Origin: a virus
Length of the DNA stretch: 27,571 nt
Direction: 5' to 3' (one strand)
Virus record (IMG/VR): IMGVR_UViG_3300035698_013895
Span: 1 to 27,571 of that record
Under the pieces are notes generated by a model. The model did not search any database and was not told where the DNA came from. It worked only from the letters and a program-made list of their open reading frames with translations. Both the position numbers and the translations under genes were made by a program. Positions 23,057 to 27,571 of this stretch are shown piece after piece; the stretch's first letter is position 1; each line of letters begins with the position of its first letter.

Positions 23057-23124
23057 ATTCCCTGGATATGTCCCAACGCTACAACACGTTGCCTGGGCGT
23101 TGCCGCTTCAGGTATCCAGGGAAT
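23057..23124 (-). terminator. Long hairpin before the replication operon (attenuator candidate)
   Basis: ATTCCCTGGATA (23057-23068) and TATCCAGGGAAT (23113-23124) form a perfect 12-bp stem around a 44-base interior. The interior holds further stems: CAACGC (23074-23079) with GCGTTG (23097-23102), and CAAC with GTTG (82-85 and 88-91 of the 23000 range). Read on the minus strand the outer stem is followed by TTTTTATTTATT, as in an intrinsic terminator. It ends only 22 bases before the initiator start, so it could control read-through from the cro-like promoter into the replication genes. Confidence 0.55.
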
Positions 23125-23140
23125 AAATGAATTTTGATTT

Positions 23141-23216
23141 GTGGTTTACAGAGCATTGTCGTATCTCCAAACGGTTGTAGTGTAACGGACACCCAAACCA
23201 CTAATACAGGCTGTAA
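23141..23216. repeat. Second set of interleaved inverted repeats
   Basis: GTGGTTT (23141-23147) pairs with AAACCAC (23195-23201), and TTACAG (23146-23151) pairs with CTGTAA (23211-23216). In between, GTGT and ACAC form a short hairpin around AACGG (23180-23192 region). The two outer pairings exclude each other, as expected for an RNA switch, or they may be protein-binding sites. The right part lies in the last codons of the zinc-ribbon gene. Confidence 0.45.
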
Positions 23217-23497
23217 GAATTATCAAATATTATCGCCTCAAATAACTCTTTGGTAGTCTCGTAAAAAGCTTTGCCCTCGCCTAAGATTTCGTGTTGTGTT
23301 TCTTCTGAATAGAGCGAGATTTTGTTCAAGCAATCGACACATATAAAAGGAGCAAGGCCGTTTTTATTAAGAGGCCCGCTATATTTATAATGCCTTGTTC
23401 TCTCGTGTTTTATGCCGCAAGTCGGACAATAGGAGGGAGTTATAAAAAGCCCCCGAGAATTTTTCTTATATTTCAACTGTCTTTTTTGTTTCGCCAT
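23201..23497 (-). CDS. Zinc-ribbon small protein
   Basis: The product has 98 residues from the ATG at 23497, chosen because AAGG lies six bases upstream and MAKQKRQLKYKK is protein-like. The open frame upstream is GC-rich and non-coding in character. Two CxxC pairs, CPTC (24-27) and CVDC (53-56), indicate a zinc ribbon. The N-terminus is very basic, which fits DNA or RNA binding. The C-terminal 40 residues are acidic and helical. It is the second gene after the cro-like gene, the position of lambda cII, so a regulatory role is plausible, but the sequence is not related to cII. Confidence 0.7.
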   Translation of the reverse strand: MAKQKRQLKYKKNSRGLFITPSYCPTCGIKHERTRHYKYSGPLNKNGLAPFICVDCLNKISLYSEETQHEILGEGKAFYETTKELFEAIIFDNSYSLY

Positions 23498-23512
23498 AAA
23501 GACCTTAAATTT

Positions 23513-23591
23513 ACCCGGCAGGACCGCGCACCACGGCCAAGTAGAAACGGCCCCGCCGGGTTTCCGTGGAGGTATGGAATTGACCACGGAA
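23513..23591 (-). repeat. Two hairpins between the cro-like and zinc-ribbon genes
   Basis: TTCCGTGG (23562-23569) and CCACGGAA (23584-23591) form an 8-bp stem with a 14-base loop directly after the cro-like stop codon. ACCCGGC (23513-23519) and GCCGGGT (23555-23561) form a 7-bp stem around a 35-base GC-rich interior. Neither is followed by a U-tract, so they are more likely mRNA-structure elements than terminators. No gene is seen in 23498-23592. Confidence 0.5.
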
Positions 23592-23592
23592 G

Positions 23593-23793
23593 TTAGACGG
23601 AATCGTCCAGCCCCAGGAGTTCTGCGGCCCGAATCCAGCCGTCAGTCTCCTTCTGAATTTTCTTTGATAGGCGAGGTGAGACTGATTTTTTCCCGGCAAG
23701 CAGCATGGATATAAACCCCTGACTACAGCCGAAATTCTTAGCCGCCTGAGCCTGCGTTAATTTCTTTACTTTGAGATATTCTTTTAGTTTCAT
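23593..23793 (-). CDS. Cro-like HTH transcriptional regulator
   Basis: The product has 66 residues from the ATG at 23793. The frame is open further upstream to 23865, but that part overlaps the promoters. The helix-turn-helix spans roughly residues 12-34 (LTQAQAAKNFGCSQGFISMLL), with the Q-A-x-A-A and S-Q-x-x-I-S pattern of the Cro/YdaS type, and the protein ends in a short helix (WIRAAELLGLDD). The size matches Cro rather than a full CI with cleavable C-terminal domain. No Shine-Dalgarno is present; the predicted transcript starts at the ATG, so it is probably leaderless. It likely binds the palindromes at 23803 and 23865 and controls both arms. Confidence 0.85.
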   Translation of the reverse strand: MKLKEYLKVKKLTQAQAAKNFGCSQGFISMLLAGKKSVSPRLSKKIQKETDGWIRAAELLGLDDSV

Positions 23794-23800
23794 GAGGCTA

Positions 23801-23829
23801 ACATTACTCCAAGTTATTAACTCTGTCAA
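23801..23829 (-). promoter_or_regulatory. Leftward promoter of the cro-like gene (leaderless)
   Basis: On the minus strand a perfect TTGACA (23829-23824) is followed after 17 bp by TAATGT (23806-23801, 3 of 6). The expected start of transcription (about 23794) lies at or one base before the ATG at 23793. This explains the absence of a ribosome binding site for the cro-like gene. The weak -10 suggests dependence on regulation. Confidence 0.55.
23803..23817. promoter_or_regulatory. Operator-like palindrome at the leftward promoter
   Basis: ATTACTCCAAGTTAT shares 10 of 15 positions with the palindrome at 23865-23879, including the half sites ATTAC and GT(T/A)AT. It covers the -10 region of the leftward promoter, so binding would repress the cro-like gene itself. 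A further 5-bp inverted repeat (AGTTA-T-TAACT, 23812-23822) overlaps it. Confidence 0.5.
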
Positions 23830-23852
23830 TAGTGCCCTCCTTAAAATAGGGC

Positions 23853-23881
23853 TTGACTTTCTCAATTACCGCCGGTAATAT
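23853..23881 (+). promoter_or_regulatory. Rightward early promoter of the recombination operon
   Basis: TTGACT (23853-23858) and TAATAT (23876-23881) are separated by 17 bp. Transcription would start near 23888 and give a leader of about 40 bases, including a small hairpin, before the strong AAGGAG and ATG at 23929. A perfect palindrome lies in the spacer. Confidence 0.6.
23865..23879. promoter_or_regulatory. Perfect palindromic operator in the rightward promoter
   Basis: ATTACC-GCC-GGTAAT is a perfect 6-3-6 inverted repeat that fills the spacer and overlaps the -10 element. It is the best operator candidate for the 66-residue HTH regulator. A weaker relative lies at 23803-23817, and a 5-bp inverted repeat (GCCCT/AGGGC, 23834-23852) lies between the two promoters. 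Confidence 0.65.
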
Positions 23882-23894
23882 CAATAGCACATCA

Positions 23895-23908
23895 GCCATG
23901 AAAATGGC
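23895..23908 (+). promoter_or_regulatory. Leader hairpin with GNRA loop
   Basis: GCCAT-GAAA-ATGGC forms a 5-bp stem with a GAAA tetraloop in the leader of the rightward operon. It also contains a five-codon reading frame (ATGAAAATGGCGTAA, 23898-23912) ending shortly before the ribosome binding site of the first gene. It may tune mRNA stability or translation. Confidence 0.4.
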
Positions 23909-23928
23909 GTAACTAAAAGGAGAAAATA

Positions 23929-24222
23929 ATGACAGAGCCAGTGCCGGGATTAGACGGATTTAACGGAGTTGAAGTTGCTATCGGGAAGTTTTGGGTTTGG
24001 ATAGTTTCACCCGAAATTGAGATGCACGATGTTCTTGAAGGCCCGGTTGTCGTTCGGCAGATACCTGAAATCTATTTTGATTTCATGCTGCTGATTGACG
24101 AAGATATTACAGAAATGCCGTCAGGGACTTTGCGGACGGTAACGGAAAAGGAAAGGGATGCTGTCGTTGACCATCCCGACTTCACCGATACCGTCATCAA
24201 GGCGATGGAGGCGGCGGAATGA
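23929..24222 (+). CDS. Acidic small early protein, first gene of the rightward operon
   Basis: The product has 97 residues. AAAGGAG lies seven to eight bases before the ATG. It is strongly acidic, with many Asp/Glu and few Lys/Arg, and beta-rich in the middle (GVEVAIGKFWVWIVSP, then GPVVVRQIPEIYFDFMLLIDED), followed by a C-terminal helix (DTVIKAMEAAE). No family is recognised. As the first gene behind the operator-controlled early promoter it is a candidate host-takeover or anti-defence factor; the acidity would allow DNA mimicry. Both ideas are inference. Confidence 0.8.
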   Translation: MTEPVPGLDGFNGVEVAIGKFWVWIVSPEIEMHDVLEGPVVVRQIPEIYFDFMLLIDEDITEMPSGTLRTVTEKERDAVVDHPDFTDTVIKAMEAAE

Positions 24223-24791
24223 TACTGACAACCTCATTGCAGCTTTGCAAAAAGAATGGAGCCTGCGAATATTATTTTAATAGGGCACTTGCTCTCGCAA
24301 AAGAACGAGGAATTGCCATGGCAACGCCGGTACCAATTATTGACCTCGTCGGGGTGTTACCCATTGAGGCTGTTGTATGGACGCTCCAGGCAACGCCCAA
24401 AAAACAGCGGGAAGTCGCTATAAAAACAGCACTGCTTTTTGCCTGCGACTGTGCCGAACATGTCCTGCCTATTTTGGAAGAAGAATTTCCAACTGACAAC
24501 AGGCCCCGTAAAGCCATTGAGACAGCGAGGCTATTTTTAAAGGGCAAGGTAACTTTACAAGAGTTTAAAGCTGCCCTCTATGGTGCCGCTCTTCCCGCTG
24601 CTACCTATGCCGCCGCACATGCCAGTGCCGCCGCCGCCTATGCGGCACATGCTGTCGCCGATGCCGCATGTGCAGATGTAACCGATGCAACCTTCGCTGC
24701 CGCCCTTGCCGCCGTCGTCGCCTATTCTGACTATAAGGGCGAGTGGCAAGAGAATAAACTCAAGGAATATCTTGGAGGGAAAACGGAATGA
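24219..24791 (+). CDS. Ala-rich protein, 'putative immunity protein'-type
   Basis: The product has 190 residues with GGAGG upstream and an ATGA overlap with the previous stop. After a helical N-terminal half it contains CAEHVLPILEEEFPTDNRPRKAIETARLFLKGKVT (residues 78-112, cited in parts), then a long Ala-rich stretch of YAAAHA, AYAAHA and ADAA units (129-167), and a charged C-terminal helix. This arrangement (the D-x-R-P-x-K-A-I-E-x-A-R block followed by Ala/Tyr/Asp repeats) is known from a family labelled putative immunity protein, frequent in phages and bacteria, with no settled function. The Ala-rich part probably forms a repeat helical bundle. Confidence 0.75.
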   Translation: MILTTSLQLCKKNGACEYYFNRALALAKERGIAMATPVPIIDLVGVLPIEAVVWTLQATPKKQREVAIKTALLFACDCAEHVLPILEEEFPTDNRPRKAIETARLFLKGKVTLQEFKAALYGAALPAATYAAAHASAAAAYAAHAVADAACADVTDATFAAALAAVVAYSDYKGEWQENKLKEYLGGKTE

Positions 24792-24922
24792 TTGACCTTT
24801 TCAACGAATACCGAGGCCCTATCATGGCAGGTGCGCTTTTCATAATCGTTTACTTTGGTGTCTGGCGCTTAGGGATTAAGACCATGCTGGACGAAATAAA
24901 AGAAATGGAGAAACGGAAATGA
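24788..24922 (+). CDS. Small single-span membrane protein, 44 residues
   Basis: The gene begins in the ATGA overlap with the previous stop and ends in the ATGA overlap with the exonuclease gene, so it is tightly coupled. The product is MIDLFNEYRGPIMAGALFII and then VYFGVWRLGIKTMLDEIKEM plus EKRK. One membrane segment (residues about 11-28) is followed by a charged helix. It has GGAGGGAAAC upstream as ribosome binding site. Function unknown; small membrane proteins in early operons can affect host envelope processes. Confidence 0.8.
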   Translation: MIDLFNEYRGPIMAGALFIIVYFGVWRLGIKTMLDEIKEMEKRK

Positions 24923-25641
24923 AGCCTGGAATTTATGAAAACCTGCCATTCAAGGAATATCTCGAAATAAAGGCCGTAAGCAAATCCAGGCTTGCCGACT
25001 TTGCCGAAAGCCCCGCCCACAGCCAAAAGGCCAAGCCAGAAACAACGGCTATGAAAACCGGGCGCGAGTTTCACCATGCGGTCCTTGAGCCTAAAAAATA
25101 TATTGAAAAATCGGTCAGTGCTGCCGAAAGGAGGAAGCTCGAAATTGCTGTAGCCTCCATCAAGGCCCATGCGAATTGGCCCTTTTTTGATAGTTGCCTG
25201 AAGGAAGTATCAATCTTTTGGGAACACCCCATGCTTGGCCTCTGTAAAATGCGAGCGGATATGATTGACACTGAAAAACGAATTATTGTTGATCTTAAAA
25301 AATCAGCAATAAGGGAGTTTGCAGACCTTCCCGCCACTATTTATAAAAGGAAATATCACTGGCAGGCTGAGTTTTATAATCAAGGAGCCGGTGAAATAAT
25401 CCCAGGAGAGGCCCCGTTCACGTTTTTCTTGCTCTTTGCCGAATGGACTTCGAGCGCTCCATCATTTACCGCCTTTGGGCGCGTTTCTGGCGACTTGCTC
25501 ATAAAGGCAAGGCGTGAGCTTGACGCGATCGTTCCTGATTACCTTAAGTGCGTAGAAGACGATTACTGGCCTGGCCCCTATGATCCCGAACGTGGGCAAG
25601 GAAATTTTATAGAATTTTACCCGCCCGCTTGGGCAAAATAA
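24919..25641 (+). CDS. Exonuclease, RecE/PD-(D/E)XK family
   Basis: The product has 240 residues with GGAG eight bases upstream. The N-terminus (GIYENLPFKEYLEIKAVSKSRLADF) is typical of the phage RecE-like (DUF3799/PDDEXK) nucleases. Visible catalytic elements are H52 (GREFHHAVL), D114 (MRADMID), D125-x-K127 (IIVDLKKS) and the YHWQAEFYNQG motif (146-156). The enzyme degrades 5' ends of double-stranded DNA and hands the 3' strand to the annealing protein encoded next. The gene pair is equivalent to lambda exo/bet or Rac recE/recT. Length is that of the C-terminal nuclease domain of RecE. Confidence 0.9.
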   Translation: MKPGIYENLPFKEYLEIKAVSKSRLADFAESPAHSQKAKPETTAMKTGREFHHAVLEPKKYIEKSVSAAERRKLEIAVASIKAHANWPFFDSCLKEVSIFWEHPMLGLCKMRADMIDTEKRIIVDLKKSAIREFADLPATIYKRKYHWQAEFYNQGAGEIIPGEAPFTFFLLFAEWTSSAPSFTAFGRVSGDLLIKARRELDAIVPDYLKCVEDDYWPGPYDPERGQGNFIEFYPPAWAK

Positions 25642-25653
25642 AGGAGTAAGTTT

Positions 25654-26847
25654 ATGGAAAAGTTACCGACCGTTAATAAAAATAGAGGTGTGTCGCTTTT
25701 TTTTGATGTCGCAAAGTTTAAACATGCCCATCAAGTAGCCGATCTTCTGAGCAATTCAAGCCTTGTTCCAGACCATTTCAGGAATAATTTAGGCAACTGC
25801 TTAATTGCCCTTAATTTTGCAGATCGGGTTGAACTTGACCCCTATATGGTTATGCAAAATATGTATGTAGTTCACGGCAGGCCCGGCATTGAGGCAAAGC
25901 TTGTGATTGCGCTGGTTAATAAATCAAGACAGTTTTCTCCGTTGCAATTCAAGTTGTCAGGTGAAGGCATGAACCGCAAATGTATATGCTGCGCCAAACG
26001 CAAGGACACCGGAGAAAAATGCGAACAAACCGTAACAATGCAGATGGCAGAGGCCGAGGGCTGGATAAATAAAAAAGGGAGCAAATGGCAAACTATGCCT
26101 GACCTTATGTTGCAATATCGTAGCGCTACTTTTTTTGCTAGGCTTTATTGCCCAGAAGCAATCCTTGGCTTTCAAACAAGCGAGGAAATACACGACTTTG
26201 TTGATGTGACGCCAAATAGCAACGGCGTTTATGAGCAGAAAACCTCTACTGAACTTAATGCAGCCCTTGAAAAAGAGAGCCAGGTCTCCAGGCCTAAAGT
26301 TCCAGAACGGCAGAACGAAAACCCTTTCGATAATATACAAGGATGGGAGGAACTGGACTTTGGCGGCCTGAAAGCATTTTATCTCAATAATGAAAGGCAT
26401 TTTGAAACGGCCAGCTCCGTAGCCACTACGAATTTCAAAGCCAAAATGGGCACACTCCGTCAGAATGCGGAGGAAAGCAACCCCGCCAAAAATCCTTTTG
26501 ACAATCCAAAAAACTGGAGGGGCCTTCGAAAAGCCGGGCTTTCAACCTTTTATTATGAGAGCAAGCACTTTTTTGAAACTGCCAGCCCTGAGAACAAAAC
26601 TGAATTTATCGCCAAGTGGGAACGGGTTTATGGCAAAGAAGAACCGTTTCCCGATGAAGGCCTCGTTTCTGACGAGCCGCCCCAGGAGCAGGAAGAAGAA
26701 GTTGGCGTTATCTTCTGTTCCAAATATGGCAAACGCAGAAGTTTAGCTTATTGCCAAAATGATTGTTATGAATTTGCAGAATGCAAATATCGCAATCCAC
26801 CGGAAACTGATATGCCCCAGGACGAACCAAGCGGCCCCCCGGAATAG
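25654..26847 (+). CDS. RecT-like annealing protein with duplicated C-terminal module
   Basis: The product has 397 residues with AAAGGAG upstream. Residues 15-185 are RecT-like: NNLGNCLIALNFADRVELDPYMVMQNMYVVHGRPGI, then MPDLMLQYRSATFFARLYCPEAILGFQTSEEIHD, cited in parts. This protein anneals single-stranded DNA made by the neighbouring exonuclease. A Cys cluster (C110, C112, C113, C123) is inserted in the core. The C-terminus is unusual: two related modules beginning with NPFDN (223 and 280) each of about 45 residues with W-x-x-L, F-Y and H-F-E-T-A-S segments, then an acidic linker and a four-Cys motif (C355, C367, C371, C377). At 397 residues it is longer than ordinary RecT. Confidence 0.85.
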   Translation: MEKLPTVNKNRGVSLFFDVAKFKHAHQVADLLSNSSLVPDHFRNNLGNCLIALNFADRVELDPYMVMQNMYVVHGRPGIEAKLVIALVNKSRQFSPLQFKLSGEGMNRKCICCAKRKDTGEKCEQTVTMQMAEAEGWINKKGSKWQTMPDLMLQYRSATFFARLYCPEAILGFQTSEEIHDFVDVTPNSNGVYEQKTSTELNAALEKESQVSRPKVPERQNENPFDNIQGWEELDFGGLKAFYLNNERHFETASSVATTNFKAKMGTLRQNAEESNPAKNPFDNPKNWRGLRKAGLSTFYYESKHFFETASPENKTEFIAKWERVYGKEEPFPDEGLVSDEPPQEQEEEVGVIFCSKYGKRRSLAYCQNDCYEFAECKYRNPPETDMPQDEPSGPPE

Positions 26848-26849
26848 AT

Positions 26850-27101
26850 ATGCCAACAATAAAAAGACCAGTTGAGCGCGTGTGCCATGAATGCCATTAT
26901 TACGCGCTTGAAAATGGGAGCCGGGTTAAAATCCCGGTTCCCGATACAGCCGGGCCGCCATTTTGCCATTATTACAATAAATGGTTTTTGAATGCTTACG
27001 ATACCGAAGAAGAAGGCTGGACGTGTCCAAGGAAAAGAACATGCTCTTCTTGGGTTGAAAAGGAATATACGAAAAATGGCGAACGAATTATATCTTGGTA
27101 A
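26850..27101 (+). CDS. Cys-rich small protein
   Basis: The product has 83 residues. The ATG follows the RecT-like stop by three bases, with only a weak GGAA upstream, so it is probably translationally coupled. Cysteines at 12, 15, 39, 59 and 65 (CHEC, FCHYY, CPRKRTC) suggest zinc binding. The Cys spacing resembles the last segment of the preceding RecT-like protein (C-x11-C-x3-C-x5-C) only loosely. No family is recognised; a role as partner of the recombination proteins is suggested by position. Confidence 0.7.
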   Translation: MPTIKRPVERVCHECHYYALENGSRVKIPVPDTAGPPFCHYYNKWFLNAYDTEEEGWTCPRKRTCSSWVEKEYTKNGERIISW

Positions 27102-27128
27102 CATGCACTGGCCGAGTTTGACCGCCCA

Positions 27129-27296
27129 CCTGCCGGGCTTATCACCCGGCTTAATCCCGCCCCCACTTTGCGCCCAGAACCCACAGGCTGGCAACCTGGG
27201 GCGTAACGGCGGCGGGAAATAAAACCATCCACCCCGGCCCGGCCCTGAAACTGTGGAAGAGGCGAGGCACGATGCGGAGAACATCGGGGCCGGGGG
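27129..27296 (+). ncRNA. GC-rich stretch with serial hairpins, candidate structured RNA
   Basis: No convincing gene is seen in 27102-27326, although short frames exist. The stretch is much richer in G/C than its neighbours and contains three successive inverted repeats: GCCGGG/CCCGGC (27132-27137 and 27145-27150), CCCGCC/GGCGGG (27156-27161 and 27213-27218, with an inner CGCCC/GGGCG stem), and CCCCGGCCC/GGGCCGGGG (27232-27240 and 27287-27295). There is no U-tract. It could be a structured RNA within the early transcript. The call is tentative. Confidence 0.4.
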
Positions 27297-27326
27297 ATTT
27301 AGCCAAGAGGATGAAAGGACTGAAGG

Positions 27327-27571
27327 ATGAAAATTGAAGAAAGTACACAAATAACTATAAGGCAGGTCAGGGAAATCATTCATGCATTAGGCGGCAAACT
27401 TGAGCATGATACATATCGTAATTATTTCAATACCAGCGAATCATGCCCATCATGGGAAGACCTCGTAAGCAAGGGGCTTGCATCCAAATCAGATAAAAGC
27501 TCTGAATTTGGTGGAATATATTACCATGTGACGGAGGACGCAATAACAGAATTGACAGGGTTATTTTTACG
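27327..27571 (+). CDS. Hypothetical phage protein, 5' part
   Basis: The frame starts at the ATG at 27327, with AAAGG eight bases upstream, and is open to the right edge (about 81 residues seen). It begins MKIEESTQITIRQVREIIHA and includes KLEHDTYRNYFNTSESCP, then WEDLVSKGLASK and GGIYYHVTEDAITEL. The RNYF, LVxxGLA and YxVT elements match a widespread small phage protein family with winged-helix-like pattern and unknown function. It is truncated by the window. Confidence 0.75.
   Translation, partial: MKIEESTQITIRQVREIIHALGGKLEHDTYRNYFNTSESCPSWEDLVSKGLASKSDKSSEFGGIYYHVTEDAITELTGLFL

Noticed and set aside
23170-23220. tRNA-like stretch (GTAGTGTAACGG resembles a D-arm)
   Set aside because: No anticodon stem-loop or T-arm follows at the required distances, and the right part codes for the end of the zinc-ribbon protein.
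23793-23865. N-terminal extension of the cro-like gene to 23865
   Set aside because: It would read through both promoters and operators, lacks an SD, and adds residues atypical of Cro-like proteins.
24590-24720. GCC-rich repeats as a DNA element
   Set aside because: They encode the Ala-rich stretch of a clear plus-strand gene and are explained by codon use.
27103-27222. Short plus-strand frame starting MHWPSLTAHLPG
   Set aside because: Pro/Gly composition follows from the GC-rich hairpins, the ATG lacks an SD, and no family is recognisable.
26766-27383. Long minus-strand frame of 205 codons opposite the early genes
   Set aside because: It runs antisense to three plus-strand features, has biased Pro/Phe composition and no ribosome binding site.

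Overview
The window is a contiguous piece of a tailed-phage (Caudoviricetes) genome or prophage, of short-tailed (podovirus-like) type. The evidence is a P22/T7-like portal, an N4-gp56-type major capsid protein, a gp11-like tail adaptor, a beta-propeller tail nozzle protein and a block of internal/ejection-type proteins, with no tape-measure, sheath or tail-tube genes. Sec signal peptides with AxA cleavage sites and a proteobacterial-style SSB/DnaB/RusA/RecE-RecT gene set suggest a Gram-negative host. The species cannot be named from the sequence. No integrase, tRNA, CRISPR, recognisable endolysin or bacterial flanking gene is visible, so a temperate lifestyle is not proven.

Layout. Nearly everything from 1 to 23793 is transcribed leftward (minus strand). 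Read in transcription order it runs: Cro-like regulator (23593-23793), zinc-ribbon protein, a non-coding segment full of inverted repeats (23041-23216), O-like replication initiator carrying a probable origin, DnaB helicase, Cys-rich protein, SSB, RusA resolvase, three very small genes, a probable late promoter (19203-19232), terminase small and large subunits, portal, a 124-aa protein, scaffold-like protein, major capsid, a head-associated protein, a stable hairpin, a 109-aa protein, a secreted protein, tail adaptor, a small acidic repeat protein, a fibre-like secreted protein, tail fibre, tail nozzle, two small genes (one GNAT-like), three ejection/internal-type proteins, then three exported or membrane-anchored proteins at the left edge. 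Genes are tightly packed, often with ATGA or 8-base overlaps.

From 23929 to the right edge the genes run rightward from a second promoter: an acidic 97-aa protein, an Ala-rich 190-aa protein, a 44-aa membrane protein, a RecE/YqaJ-like exonuclease, a RecT-like annealing protein with an unusual C-terminus, a Cys-rich protein, a GC-rich structured non-coding stretch (27129-27296) and a partial gene. The organisation mirrors lambda: one arm has cro, replication and late genes, the divergent arm has recombination genes, and a compact operator/promoter region lies between them (23793-23928).

The observations most worth following up are: (1) a probable origin inside the initiator gene, with 11-bp iterons that are out of phase with codons and an AT-rich segment holding a 9-bp direct repeat; (2) a divergent switch with palindromic operators and an apparently leaderless cro-like mRNA; (3) a lone plus-strand membrane-protein gene at 1856-2191 with its own near-consensus promoter, also apparently leaderless; (4) five gene products in the virion region that carry Sec signals or membrane anchors; (5) two structured non-coding segments, at 23041-23216 and 27129-27296.
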